From the NCBI RefSeq assembly GCF_902364945.1, contig NZ_CABJFS010000005.1, positions 62,001 through 126,000 of the forward strand: a DNA stretch of 64,000 nt, written 5' to 3'. The stretch is from Collinsella aerofaciens. GTDB lineage: Bacteria; Actinomycetota; Coriobacteriia; Coriobacteriales; Coriobacteriaceae. The notes under the pieces are model-generated. The model made no database searches, was not told the DNA's origin, and worked only from the letters and a program-made list of their open reading frames with translations. Numbering within the stretch: the stretch's first letter is position 1; the number at the start of each line of letters is the position of its first letter. Both the position numbers and the translations under genes were made by a program. This document shows positions 34,806-43,095 of this stretch, piece after piece.

Positions 34806-36836
34806 TTAGAGCTCGTTGGCCGCGTGATACGCCGTGCGAATGGCGCTCGCAATGTCGGCGGTGCGCTCGCCCGAGCAGTCGCCCACGCAGGTCACGGGCA
34901 CCGTCACGCCGTCCAGGTCAAACGCGTTGGCCTTGGAGCCTACGGCCATCACCACGTAATCGCAGGCGACCTTCACCGGCTCCTCGGCGCCGTCCTCGGT
35001 GGTGCGAATGGCCTCCACGCCCTCGTCGGTAATGGCGGTCAGGCGGGTCTTCACGTGCTGTTCCACGTTGTGGGCGGCAAAGTCGCTCATGATCAGCGGC
35101 AGAATGGTCTCGGACTCGCCCGCGGCAATCTTGTCGAGCATCTCCACGATCTCCACCTCGCAGCCGTGCTGCAGCAGGTGCTCGGCAGTCTCGGTGCCCA
35201 CCAGGCCACCGCCAATGACAGCGACGCGGCCGCTGAGCTCCACCTTGCCGGCCAGCACGTCCCAGCTCGAGACGACCTTCTCCGAATCGGCACCCGGAAC
35301 GGGAATGACCACGTCGTGCGCGCCCACGGCCACAATCGCGGCGTCGGCGGCGTTGAGGTCCGCGGGGCTAGCGGCGTGGTTGAGCTCAACCTTCACGCCC
35401 AGGCCGGGCAGAATCTTCTCGTAGTACTCCACCGAGCGCATGATCTCGTCCTTGCGCGGAGGCGCGGCCGCCAGCACAATCTGGCCGCCCAGATGGTCGC
35501 TCGCCTCGTAGACGGTCACGTCGTAGCCGCGCTTGGCCGCCACGCGCGCGGCCTCCAGGCCGGCAATACCGCCGCCCACCACGGCGATCTTCTTGTCACC
35601 CTCGCCCGGCTTAATGGCGACGGTCGCCTCGTCGCCGTTCTCGGCATTGAGCACGCACGAGATGTACTGACGGTTTTGGATCGCGTCGACGCAGCCCTTG
35701 TTGCAGTTGAGGCACTCGCGGATGGGCTCGCCCGTGGCGGCCTTGAGCGCAATATCGGGATCGCACATGAGCGAGCGGCCGTACGCGACGATGTCGGCCG
35801 AACCGTCTTCCAGAATCTTCTCGCCCGCCTCGACCGAGACAACGCGGCCGACGGTTGCCACCGGCACGGAGACCAGGGCCTTGACGCGCTCGGCCACGGG
35901 CAGCGTCCAGTTGTAGGGCATGGCGCCCATGGGCGGAATGGTGTCGCCCATGTTGCCGGTGTGGTTTGCCTGCGCCACCTGAATCATGTCGATGCCGGCG
36001 CCCTCGAGCAGCTTGGCGAACTCGCAGGCCTCATCGGGCAGCAGACCGCCCTTGCCGCGCGGCGTGCCGTCGGGGTTCTCCATGATCACGGGGAGCTTGT
36101 ACTCCACCATCAGCTGCGGTGCGGCTTCCTTAATGGCGGCGACGACCTCCAGCGCATAACGGACGCGGTTCTCGAACGAGCCACCGTACTCGTCGGTGCG
36201 CTGGTTGAGGATGGCGGAGCACAGCGAACCCACCAGGCGGTCGCCGTGGACCTCGATGGCGTCGATGCCAGCCTGCTGCGCGCGGGCGGCCGAGGCGGCG
36301 ATGGCCTCCTTGATCTGGGTGAGCTGCTCCACGGTGGCCTCGTTCACAAAGTGCTGCATGTCGTGGTGCAGCTTGGCGTAGGCCTGCTTGCAAATCTCGT
36401 TGGACTCGGCCATCTTGGCGGCAAAGGCCTCCTCGTCGCCGGCGGCCTTGGCCTCCTGCGCGGCTTTCGCAGCGGCCATGGAGCCCATGACCATGCGGCC
36501 GACGCCGGGGACGTCGTACTCGGGATGGAACAGCTGCAGGGCGATCTTGGCGCCGTGCTTGTGGACGGCGTCGGCCAGCGCCTTAAACGTGGGGATCTGG
36601 GCGTCGGTCGCCAGCTTGGGCGTGGGGCTTGCGGTCATAACGGGAGCAACGTCGCCAATGACGATGTAGCTCACGCCGCCACGGGCCAGGCGCTCGTAAA
36701 AAGCCAGGCTGCGCTCACCGATGGAGCCGTCGCGTTCCTCGTAGCCGGTGGTAAGCGGCGGGAACATAATGCGGTTTTTGAGCTCAAGGGGGCCAACCGT
36801 AATGGGTTGAAGCAGCTTGGACGCAGGTGTGGTCAT
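34806..36836 (-). CDS. Old Yellow Enzyme-type NADH:flavin oxidoreductase with Fe-S and FAD/NAD domains
   Basis: 676 residues, same domain order as 2,4-dienoyl-CoA reductase, trimethylamine dehydrogenase and the BaiCD/BaiH enzymes: an FMN-binding TIM barrel (about 1-370), the cluster segment CLNCNKGCVDAIQNRQYISC (four cysteines for [4Fe-4S]), then FAD-binding GGGIAGLEAAR and NAD-binding GGGLVGTETAEHL. It should reduce an activated C=C bond in an unknown substrate (enoate, steroid or aromatic). An insert (about 120-165, Ala/Glu-rich) lengthens the barrel. Start at the ATG 36836, because GAGAGG is 7 bases from it but only 1 base from an ATG two codons earlier. Transcribed alone. Confidence 0.9.
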   Translation of the reverse strand: MTTPASKLLQPITVGPLELKNRIMFPPLTTGYEERDGSIGERSLAFYERLARGGVSYIVIGDVAPVMTASPTPKLATDAQIPTFKALADAVHKHGAKIALQLFHPEYDVPGVGRMVMGSMAAAKAAQEAKAAGDEEAFAAKMAESNEICKQAYAKLHHDMQHFVNEATVEQLTQIKEAIAASAARAQQAGIDAIEVHGDRLVGSLCSAILNQRTDEYGGSFENRVRYALEVVAAIKEAAPQLMVEYKLPVIMENPDGTPRGKGGLLPDEACEFAKLLEGAGIDMIQVAQANHTGNMGDTIPPMGAMPYNWTLPVAERVKALVSVPVATVGRVVSVEAGEKILEDGSADIVAYGRSLMCDPDIALKAATGEPIRECLNCNKGCVDAIQNRQYISCVLNAENGDEATVAIKPGEGDKKIAVVGGGIAGLEAARVAAKRGYDVTVYEASDHLGGQIVLAAAPPRKDEIMRSVEYYEKILPGLGVKVELNHAASPADLNAADAAIVAVGAHDVVIPVPGADSEKVVSSWDVLAGKVELSGRVAVIGGGLVGTETAEHLLQHGCEVEIVEMLDKIAAGESETILPLIMSDFAAHNVEQHVKTRLTAITDEGVEAIRTTEDGAEEPVKVACDYVVMAVGSKANAFDLDGVTVPVTCVGDCSGERTADIASAIRTAYHAANEL

Positions 36837-36983
36837 GGACATTCCTCTCTTGTAGGCGCGGCGGCGATGATGCCGCGTAGTTGTCTAGAGGATATGGCAT
36901 GGAGCCACAGGGGCGCAACGGAAATCGGCGGATAGCAGGTGGCGGCGGGTGGATGGGGATGGGCGGGGCGGCCCGTCGGTTTA

Positions 36984-37199
36984 TCTCAATCTGTAACAGT
37001 TACGCGGCAAAATCGGGTCTTACTGTTACAGATCGAGACAAACGGGACCCGCCTGCTAGAAAATCTCAATCTATAACAACAACTCGGCGAAATCCGTCCC
37101 TCGTGTTATAGATTTAGACAAACGGGACCCAATCCACCGGTATATCTCGATCTGTAACATCTAGCCGCCCAAATCGGGTCTAGATGTTACAGATCGAGA
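36984..37199. repeat. Three tandem palindromes, 80-81 bp period
   Basis: Arms TCTCAATCTGTAACA/TGTTACAGATCGAGA at 36984-36998/37024-37038, TCTCAATCTATAACA/TGTTATAGATTTAGA at 37064-37078/37104-37118, and TCTCGATCTGTAACA/TGTTACAGATCGAGA at 37145-37159/37185-37199. Units 1 and 2 are followed by ACAAACGGGACCC. Loops share a CAAAATCGGGTC-like phrase. A single unit of the same type lies at 52943. The 453 bases between the flavoprotein gene and the tRNA hold only this array and a terminator. Confidence 0.88.
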
Positions 37200-37255
37200 T
37201 CTTTGATTGAGAGGTTGGGAATTGGACCGAAAACACGGTCCCGGAATAACAAAAA

Positions 37256-37280
37256 AGCTCGCCGGCTAGGCCGACGAGCT
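37256..37280 (-). terminator. Terminator after the initiator tRNA
   Basis: AGCTCGCCGGC and GCCGACGAGCT pair with one mismatch around TAG; on the minus strand TTTTTTG follows. It lies 10 bases past the CCA end of the tRNA. Confidence 0.85.
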
Positions 37281-37289
37281 GCAAGTTCT

Positions 37290-37366
37290 TGGTCGCGGGG
37301 GCAGGATTTGAACCTACGACCTCCGGGTTATGAGCCCGGCGAGCTACCAGACTGCTCCACCCCGCA
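37290..37366 (-). tRNA. Initiator tRNA-Met (anticodon CAU), CCA encoded
   Basis: A 77-base cloverleaf on the minus strand. Anticodon loop CTCATAA is flanked by the CCGGG/CCCGG stem, which gives the three G:C pairs diagnostic of initiators. D arm starts GTGGAGCAG and the T loop reads GGTTCAAATCC. CCA is encoded at 37292-37290. Position 1 is T and position 72 is G, so the end pair is U:G instead of the usual C:A mismatch; it is still a weak pair, as an initiator needs. A single tRNA transcript with its own terminator. Confidence 0.92.
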
Positions 37367-37562
37367 ATGTCTGGGCGCCTCATGTGCGCAAGAAAGAATA
37401 TTACGCGGGAGTTCGGTAAACGGCAAGGAAAATCTCGTAGAGCATAATTCCTTCATATTTAAACCCCTCAGCCCCTATCACCGTAAACGAATCGCGGCCG
37501 AGCGCCGTCGACGGCGCGTATACAATGGTGCGCGTCCTTTTATGCCAACACTGGGAGTAGAC

Positions 37563-38336
37563 ATGCTGCTCGCTATCGATATGGGAAACACGCAGACGGC
37601 CATGGGCCTGTTCGACGGAGACGAGCTGGTGCAGTCGTGGCGCATGCCCACCGACCGCTCCTATACCGCCGACGAGATCCACGTGCGCCTGATGGGTTTC
37701 TTTAAGATGTACGGCCTCTCGCTCGATGCGGTTGACGCGATCGCCTTTGCGGGCGTGGTGCCGCAGCTCTCGCGCGAGTGGCACGCCGTGGCCGACCGCA
37801 TTGCCGCAGACGCCATCGTCATCGGGCCGCAGACGGCCGCCGTGACCAAGCTGCGCGCGGCGCGTCCCCAAGCCGTAGGCGCCGATCGCGTCGCTAACGC
37901 CGTTGCGGCCGAAACTTTCTACGGCGCGCCGGCAATCGTGGTGGACTTTGGCACCGCGACCAATATCGACGTCATCGATGAGGACGGTTATTACATTGGC
38001 GGAGCGATCGCGCCGGGCATCCGCATCTCCATGGACGCGCTTGCCGCCCGTGCCGCCAAGCTCGCCAGCGTGCCGCTCGAGGCGCCCGAGCATGCCATCG
38101 GCCGCGATACCGAGGAGTGCATCAAGGTCGGCGCCGTGATGGGCGCCGCCTCCATGGCCGAAGGCCTGGTCGCTCGCATGAAGCGCGAGCTGGGCCGCGA
38201 GGACGCCACCGTTATCGCCACAGGCGGTCTCGCCGGCATCGTCGCCGATTCGACCGATGCCTTCGACGTGGTCGACGGGCAGCTCACCATCAAAGGCATC
38301 TGCGAAATCTACCGCCGCATGCAGAAGCTGGGGTAA
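37563..38336 (+). CDS. coaX: Type III pantothenate kinase
   Basis: 257 residues. Phosphorylates pantothenate, the first step of coenzyme A synthesis; the type III enzyme is not inhibited by CoA. Conserved features: phosphate-1 motif AIDMGNTQTAMG, VGADRVANAVAA with the catalytic Asp, the phosphate-2 segment VVDFGTATNIDVID and the GGAIAPGI loop. The ATG at 37563 is the start; the frame is open further upstream through the tRNA region but that extension is not protein-like. A TACAAT -10 hexamer sits near 37519. Confidence 0.95.
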   Translation: MLLAIDMGNTQTAMGLFDGDELVQSWRMPTDRSYTADEIHVRLMGFFKMYGLSLDAVDAIAFAGVVPQLSREWHAVADRIAADAIVIGPQTAAVTKLRAARPQAVGADRVANAVAAETFYGAPAIVVDFGTATNIDVIDEDGYYIGGAIAPGIRISMDALAARAAKLASVPLEAPEHAIGRDTEECIKVGAVMGAASMAEGLVARMKRELGREDATVIATGGLAGIVADSTDAFDVVDGQLTIKGICEIYRRMQKLG

Positions 38337-38384
38337 GGCGGGGTTTAAGTCGAGCGCGAGCGGCGAACTAGGCAACGCATCGGT

Positions 38385-38427
38385 CCTATTCCTCAAAAAC
38401 GAAAATTTTTCGGTTTTGAGGAATAGG
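38385..38427. repeat. Perfect inverted repeat CCTATTCCTCAAAA
   Basis: The 14-base arms (38385-38398 and 38414-38427) enclose ACGAAAATTTTTCGG, which itself continues the pairing with one interruption. It lies just after coaX, lacks a T run and looks like a dispersed palindrome rather than a terminator. Confidence 0.75.
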
Positions 38428-38458
38428 GCGCCGGCAACCCATTCCCCAAACAAGCGAA

Positions 38459-38490
38459 ACCCTCCCCGGCACAGCCGAGGAGGGTCTTGT
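38459..38490. terminator. Bidirectional terminator between coaX and the BirA-like gene
   Basis: CCCTCCCCGGC pairs with GCCGAGGAGGG (38474-38484) with one mismatch, followed by TCTTGTTG; on the other strand it lies 35-60 bases past the BirA-like stop and is followed by TTTCGCTTG. Confidence 0.7.
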
Positions 38491-38524
38491 TGTCATCGCT
38501 ATCTTTGAGCGCGGGCGCCTCGCG

Positions 38525-39226
38525 TTACAGTCCGCGAATCCGTACGGCCTCGGGCGGAAACTCCTGCTCGCCGGCATCGGTCTTGATGGTCGCGCGGCCC
38601 CAGATGTCCAGGCCCGCAAACACACCGACCGCAAGCGGCAAACCGTTGGGCGACACCGCCGCAACCTGACGACCCAGCAGCGGCACCATATCGAAGTACT
38701 CACCCAGCACCGGAGCCAGCGGGCCGGCAGCGCCCTGTGGTGTGTTGGCGGCAACCGCCCAGGTGTCCACGCGGGTCAGCACGGCGGTGGCCAATGCCTC
38801 GACCAGCACCTCGTCGGCCATATCCACGCCAAGCTCACCCAGCGCCGCACGCTCAATATCAACCGTCACTGCGGCAAACATGCCCGCGGCACCGGCACCG
38901 CCGTTGACGGCGACGCGCGCGAACGACGTCTCAAACGCAGGCGCACCGCACACGATATCGCTCGGCCACTGGATACCCACTTTACCGGCAAGGCCCAACC
39001 CCGGCGTCGAAGCCGTGCCCACGAGCGCGTCCATCATGCCCATCGCGGCCACAAACGGCAGGCCGTGGAAGGCGTGCATGTTCACATCGGGGCGCACAAC
39101 CAGCGAAAACGTCAGCGAAGCATCGCCCACGCTCCACGCGCACCAGCCCGCGGACACGCCCTCGCGGCCCGCGTCACGCGCCGCGTCGAGCTCGGTGCCA
39201 GCGGCAACAGCATTCATCTCGATCAT
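38525..39226 (-). CDS. Biotin-protein-ligase-like protein with degenerate active site
   Basis: 233 residues. Resembles the catalytic and C-terminal domains of BirA: SLTFSLVVRPDVNM, VGIQWPSDIVCG (the KWPND position, with Gln for the Lys), and a C-terminal SH3-like domain (GRQVAAVSPNGLPL ... EQEFPPEAVRIRGL). The biotin-binding GRGRRG loop is not recognisable; the matching place reads GREGVSAGWCAW. There is no DNA-binding domain. It may be inactive as a ligase or have another role. The ATG follows the folPK stop directly, so the two genes are translationally coupled. Annotated as biotin ligase with reservation. Confidence 0.65.
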   Translation of the reverse strand: MIEMNAVAAGTELDAARDAGREGVSAGWCAWSVGDASLTFSLVVRPDVNMHAFHGLPFVAAMGMMDALVGTASTPGLGLAGKVGIQWPSDIVCGAPAFETSFARVAVNGGAGAAGMFAAVTVDIERAALGELGVDMADEVLVEALATAVLTRVDTWAVAANTPQGAAGPLAPVLGEYFDMVPLLGRQVAAVSPNGLPLAVGVFAGLDIWGRATIKTDAGEQEFPPEAVRIRGL

Positions 39227-40957
39227 CTACATACGCCCCAATTCGCCCACGATATGGCCCACGCGATCCTCGGGCTCCTTGACCTCGACGCCGTTGTAGC
39301 GGAAGAACCGAGCCGGGTCGTGCATCAGGTCCTCGAGCGGCACCAGCACAAAGTCACGCTCGCCGATCAGCGGATGCGGCAGGCGCAGCTTCTTGCCGCC
39401 GTGGGTCTCGCCGTCCATCCACAGCAGGTCCAAGTCGATGGTGCGCGGGCCGTTGGCCTTGGCCTTCTTGGAACGGTCGCGGCCCAGCTCGGCCTCGATC
39501 TTCATGAGCTCGTCAAGCAGCACCAGCGGAGCCAGCTCGGTCTTAATCTCGATGACGGCGTTGGCAAACGCGTCCTGGCGCGTCTCGTAGGCCGGCTCGC
39601 TCTCGTAGATCTTGGAGGAGTTGGACACGCAGGTGAGTGGAATCTCGGCGATCATGTCGCGTGCGGCGCGGATGTTGTCACAGCGATGCCCCAGGTTGGA
39701 GCCCACGGCCACAAACGCGCGGCGCGGCTGCGGCTTGGCAACCGCCCAGTAGCCGTTCAGGAACTGCGCAAAGCCCGCGGCGTCGTGCACGCGCACAATG
39801 TTGGCACCGGCCTGGATGGCGCCCAGGCACACGCCAAACGTAGCGGCATCGCGCTCGGCGGCCTCGGTCACGCCCGAGACGGCGCCCACAAAGCGCTTGC
39901 GCGATACGGCGCACATGAGCGGATAACCCAGTGACGCCATCTTGGCAGTCTCGCGCTGGATGACGATGTCCTCGTTGGCCGTCTTGCCAAAGCCCGGACC
40001 GGGATCAATGCAGATGCGGTCGCGCGACACGCCGGCGTGGATGAGCGCGCGGGCCTGGTCGGACAGAAAGCCCATGACGCGGCGCATGATGGGCGCCGAA
40101 TCGGGCAGGGTGAAGCGGCGGAGCTGCGAGGTGGGCACGTAGGCTTCCTCGCGGCGGGCGCTGCGGCGCATCATGGCGGCCAGGCGGTCATTGGGCTCCG
40201 ATGCGGCCTCGGTGGCCTCGGGCGCGGGCGCGACGGTCTCGGCGGCAGCAGCCTGCTCGGCGGCCGGCGTCTCCTGCTCGCTTGCAGGCTCGGTCGCGGG
40301 CTCCGGATCGCCAAACGGCAACGAGGGCTGCACCACGCCGCCCGGAAGCTTGGCCTCCGGCTTAGGCTCGCCCAGCAACTTGCCGCGACGGCGGCGAGCC
40401 GGCTTCTCAGCCTCACGCGCGGCCTCGGCAGCCGCCTCGCGCGCCTTCTCGGCAACAAACGCCGCAGCCGAGGTATCGAGCTGCACCGTTGCGTGCGTGC
40501 GTGTAGGCGCGGCGACCTCGCCGGCATGCATCACGATGACGCCGCAGGTGCTCGTCTTAACAAACTCGACCATCTTGGGGTCGGTGAAGCCCGTCACGTC
40601 GTTGACGATCGAGGCGCCGCAGCGCACGGCCGCCTTGGCAACCGCCACGTGGCGCGTGTCGATCGAGACGATGGCGCCCTCTTTGGCCAGCGCGCGCACC
40701 ACGGGCAGCACGCGGCGAGCCTCCTCGTCGGGATTAACCGGGGTAAAGCCGGGGCGCGTGGACTCACCGCCCACGTCGATGATGTCGGCGCCGGCGTCAA
40801 GCATCGCCAGGCCGTACTCGATGGCGGCATCCGGGTCGAAGTGCTCCCCGCCGTCGCTAAACGAATCGGGCGTCACGTTGAGGACGCCCATGATGCGCGG
40901 ACGGTCAAAGCTGAGCTCATACTTTCCGCACCGCCATGTCTTGCTGTCGTTCGCCAT
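39227..40957 (-). CDS. folP-folK: Dihydropteroate synthase-HPPK fusion with a large disordered insert
   Basis: 576 residues from the ATG at 40957, which has AGGAGG at 6 bases; an open frame continues upstream into the sirtuin gene but is its shadow. Residues 1-405 are FolP: NVTPDSFSDGG, DPGPGFGKT (about 318-326), SRKRFVGAVSG and RVHD are intact. Between the strand ending GVIVMH (about 144) and PIMRRVMGFL (about 289) lies an insert rich in Ala, Pro, Glu and Arg (for example EPATEPASEQETPAAEQAAA), where other FolPs have a short loop. Residues 412-545 are FolK: VAVGSNLGHR, NGPRTIDLDLLW, LPHPLIGERDFVL. Two consecutive folate steps in one protein. Confidence 0.93.
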   Translation of the reverse strand: MANDSKTWRCGKYELSFDRPRIMGVLNVTPDSFSDGGEHFDPDAAIEYGLAMLDAGADIIDVGGESTRPGFTPVNPDEEARRVLPVVRALAKEGAIVSIDTRHVAVAKAAVRCGASIVNDVTGFTDPKMVEFVKTSTCGVIVMHAGEVAAPTRTHATVQLDTSAAAFVAEKAREAAAEAAREAEKPARRRRGKLLGEPKPEAKLPGGVVQPSLPFGDPEPATEPASEQETPAAEQAAAAETVAPAPEATEAASEPNDRLAAMMRRSARREEAYVPTSQLRRFTLPDSAPIMRRVMGFLSDQARALIHAGVSRDRICIDPGPGFGKTANEDIVIQRETAKMASLGYPLMCAVSRKRFVGAVSGVTEAAERDAATFGVCLGAIQAGANIVRVHDAAGFAQFLNGYWAVAKPQPRRAFVAVGSNLGHRCDNIRAARDMIAEIPLTCVSNSSKIYESEPAYETRQDAFANAVIEIKTELAPLVLLDELMKIEAELGRDRSKKAKANGPRTIDLDLLWMDGETHGGKKLRLPHPLIGERDFVLVPLEDLMHDPARFFRYNGVEVKEPEDRVGHIVGELGRM

Positions 40958-40978
40958 GAACATCCTCCTAAAATGCCC

Positions 40979-41008
40979 ACGCCGCCGAGCTTGGGGAGCT
41001 GGCGGCGG
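40979..41008 (-). promoter_or_regulatory. Leader hairpin of the folPK operon
   Basis: GCCGCC (40981-40986) and GGCGGC (41001-41006) form a hairpin in the leader, between a likely -10 hexamer (TACAAT on the minus strand, 41038-41033) and the folPK ribosome site. No T run follows toward the gene, so it is not obviously a terminator; it may affect translation. folPK thus seems to have its own promoter after the sirtuin gene. Confidence 0.4.
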
Positions 41009-41052
41009 GGTCGCTTTGCACTCAGTCTTTCTATTGTATCCGCGCACACGGG

Positions 41053-41805
41053 CTAGAACGCAAACGCGGCCGCGATGTCGCAAGAAATCAGCAGGTCGGC
41101 ATTTGCATCCTGATCGGTAGGCGCCAAATTGCAAATGGCCAGCGTATCGCCAGTAAAGTAACGCGTAAGGCCTGCCGCCGGATACACCACGAGCGAGGTC
41201 CCACCCACAATGAGGGCATCGGCCGCGGCAATGGCGGCAACGGCACCGGTCAACACATGCTCGTCGAGCGGCTCTTCGTAGAGCACCACATCGGGCTTGA
41301 TGCGACCACCGCACGCGGGGCACACGGGCACGCCCGCGGCGTCCTCGTGCTCGCGCGAGCAAATCCACTCGGCGCTATAGACCGCGCCGCACGACTGGCA
41401 AATGTTGCGATGGACCGATCCGTGCAGCTCGAACACGCGCTGCGAGCCCGCCATCTGATGCAAGCCGTCGATGTTTTGCGTCACCACGGCATCAAGCTTG
41501 CCGGCGCGCTCCAGCTCGGCCAGCTTGGTGTGACAGCTGTTGGGCTTAGCGTTAAGCGCGATCATCTTGGTGCGGTAAAAGTCGAAGAACTCGGCCGGAT
41601 GTGTCTCATAAAAGCTATGCGAGAGCATAGTCTCGGGCGGGTAGGCAAACTGCTGGTGATACAGGCCGTCCACGCTGCGGAAATCGGGGATGCCACTTGC
41701 CGTGGAAACACCAGCGCCGCCAAAGAAGACCACGCGCTTGTGGGTGTCAAACAGATCCGCCAGCGCGGCGGACGCCTGCCTGGGGTCCGATATTGCCTGC
41801 GTCAT
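41053..41805 (-). CDS. cobB: Sir2-family NAD-dependent protein deacylase
   Basis: 250 residues from the ATG at 41805, which has GGAGGG at 5 bases. Motifs: GGAGVSTASGIPDFRS (NAD binding), TQNIDGLHQ, catalytic His in ELHGSVH, two zinc pairs CQSCGAVY and CPACGGRIKPDVV, and GTSLVVYPAAGL. Removes acetyl or related acyl groups from lysines using NAD. It lies upstream of folPK on the same strand, 95 bases away, and divergent from exonuclease III. Confidence 0.94.
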   Translation of the reverse strand: MTQAISDPRQASAALADLFDTHKRVVFFGGAGVSTASGIPDFRSVDGLYHQQFAYPPETMLSHSFYETHPAEFFDFYRTKMIALNAKPNSCHTKLAELERAGKLDAVVTQNIDGLHQMAGSQRVFELHGSVHRNICQSCGAVYSAEWICSREHEDAAGVPVCPACGGRIKPDVVLYEEPLDEHVLTGAVAAIAAADALIVGGTSLVVYPAAGLTRYFTGDTLAICNLAPTDQDANADLLISCDIAAAFAF

Positions 41806-41940
41806 ATGAGCCCTCCGTCCTTGTTGATCGGGCGGCGTCGGGCGATGTCCCAGCATGCGACCTTTAAGTCAGCATGCGCGGAGCCCACCCCGCCCCTGTT
41901 GCGCTAATCTTAAGCCTGCCAACCCCGTCGAAAGGACACC

Positions 41941-42759
41941 ATGCCTCAGACTTACACTTTCGCCTCGTGGAACGTCAACGGCCTGCGCGCCGTGCTCAAA
42001 AAGGACCCGAGCTTTATCCAGATCGCGCAAGAACTCGACGTCGATATCCTGGCGCTGCAAGAGACCAAGTTGCAAGAAGGCCAGGTCGATATTGACCTGC
42101 CCGGCTATCACCAAACCTGGAGCTACGCCGAGCGTAAAGGCTATTCGGGCACTGCGGTCTTTAGCCGCCAGGAACCGCTGCGCGTGCTGCACGCCGACGC
42201 ACTGCTACCCTACGCCGGCGAGAACGAGGCGGCCGTACTCGTCGCCCAAGCCGCAACCGAGGGCCGCGTCTGCGCGCTGGAGTTCGACAAGTTCTGGTTT
42301 GTGGATGTCTACACTCCCAACGCGCAAAACGAACTCGCCCGCATCGACGTGCGCATGGCCTGGGACGATGCTTACCGCGGCTTTTTGAACGCGCTCGAGC
42401 GCGAGACCGGCAAACCCGTCGTGACCTGCGGCGACTTTAACGTGGCGCACGAGGAGATCGACCTTAAGAACCCCAAGTCCAACCGCGGCAACGCCGGCTT
42501 TTCGGACGAGGAGCGCGGCAAGTTTACCGAGCTGCTCAACGCCGGCTTTACCGATACCTGGCGCGCGGCAAACCCCGACGTCGAGGGCGTCTACAGCTGG
42601 TGGAGCTATCGCTTTAATGCCCGCAAGAACAACGCCGGCTGGCGCATCGACTACTTCCTGGTAAGCGACGCAATCGCCGACAACGTACGCGACACCGGCA
42701 TCCGCGGCGACATCTTCGGCAGCGACCACTGCCCCGTCACCCTCACGCTAGAGCTCTAG
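41941..42759 (+). CDS. xth: Exodeoxyribonuclease III
   Basis: 272 residues, endonuclease/exonuclease/phosphatase fold. SWNVNGLRA, LQETKLQ (catalytic Glu), YSGTAVFSR, YTPNAQN, GDFNVAHEEIDL, and SDHCPVTLTL with the final catalytic Asp-His are all present. An AP endonuclease and 3'-exonuclease in base-excision repair. GAAAGGACACC precedes the ATG. Full length for the ExoA group. Confidence 0.95.
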   Translation: MPQTYTFASWNVNGLRAVLKKDPSFIQIAQELDVDILALQETKLQEGQVDIDLPGYHQTWSYAERKGYSGTAVFSRQEPLRVLHADALLPYAGENEAAVLVAQAATEGRVCALEFDKFWFVDVYTPNAQNELARIDVRMAWDDAYRGFLNALERETGKPVVTCGDFNVAHEEIDLKNPKSNRGNAGFSDEERGKFTELLNAGFTDTWRAANPDVEGVYSWWSYRFNARKNNAGWRIDYFLVSDAIADNVRDTGIRGDIFGSDHCPVTLTLEL

Positions 42760-42777
42760 CCCCAGCTGATCCCCTGG

Positions 42778-42801
42778 GGACGGAGGAAAACGAATCATTT
42801 T
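42778..42801 (-). repeat. Spacer module, third copy
   Basis: GGACGGAGGAAAACGAATCA followed by TTTT is the reverse complement of the spacer module seen at 12177 and 12415. Confidence 0.65.
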
Positions 42802-42833
42802 GGGCCTCGTGGTGGTATCCACGTGACCCATCC

Positions 42834-42993
42834 GCCACGAAACACGCCCATCTACTACGTTTAAGCCACCACCCTCAACCACAGCGAACAACGCAAAAAG
42901 AAAACCGCAGGTAGAAAGCCTGCGGTTTTTCATAAAACGCGGTTGTGTTTGGGGGTGTCGGGTCAAACGTAGTAGATAGGCTGATTTCGTGGC
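42834..42993. repeat. Composite palindrome D
   Basis: Outer arms 42834-42862 and 42965-42993 share CCACGAAA and ATCTACTACGTTT with element B at 12225, with several mismatches between the two arms in the middle. The core has AAAACCGCAGG ... CCTGCGGTTTTT, a terminator-like hairpin, shortly after xth, so it may also stop its transcript. Confidence 0.82.
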
Positions 42994-43027
42994 GGGCGAG
43001 TTCAGCTGATTCCCCGGGGACGTCTGG

Positions 43028-43051
43028 AGACGGAAGAAAACGGATCAATTT
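43028..43051 (-). repeat. Spacer module, fourth copy
   Basis: GAGACGGAAGAAAACGGATC followed by AATTT, reverse orientation, lying between palindromes D and E as the other copies lie between A, B and C. Confidence 0.65.
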
Positions 43052-43095
43052 GGCTCTTGAGGGTCACGACGCCCGTCATATCAGCCGGCCATTCC

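Noticed and set aside
34824..36935. 703-codon open frame on the plus strand
   Set aside because: Antisense to the OYE flavoprotein, whose flavin, Fe-S and nucleotide motifs leave no doubt about the coding strand.
36984..37199. CRISPR array
   Set aside because: Only three units, each an inverted pair with conserved rather than unique inner sequence, and no cas genes anywhere in the window.
40958..41368. N-terminal extension of the FolP-FolK protein by 137 residues
   Set aside because: The extension is Arg/Cys-rich and overlaps the sirtuin gene in another frame; the ATG at 40957 has a proper ribosome site.
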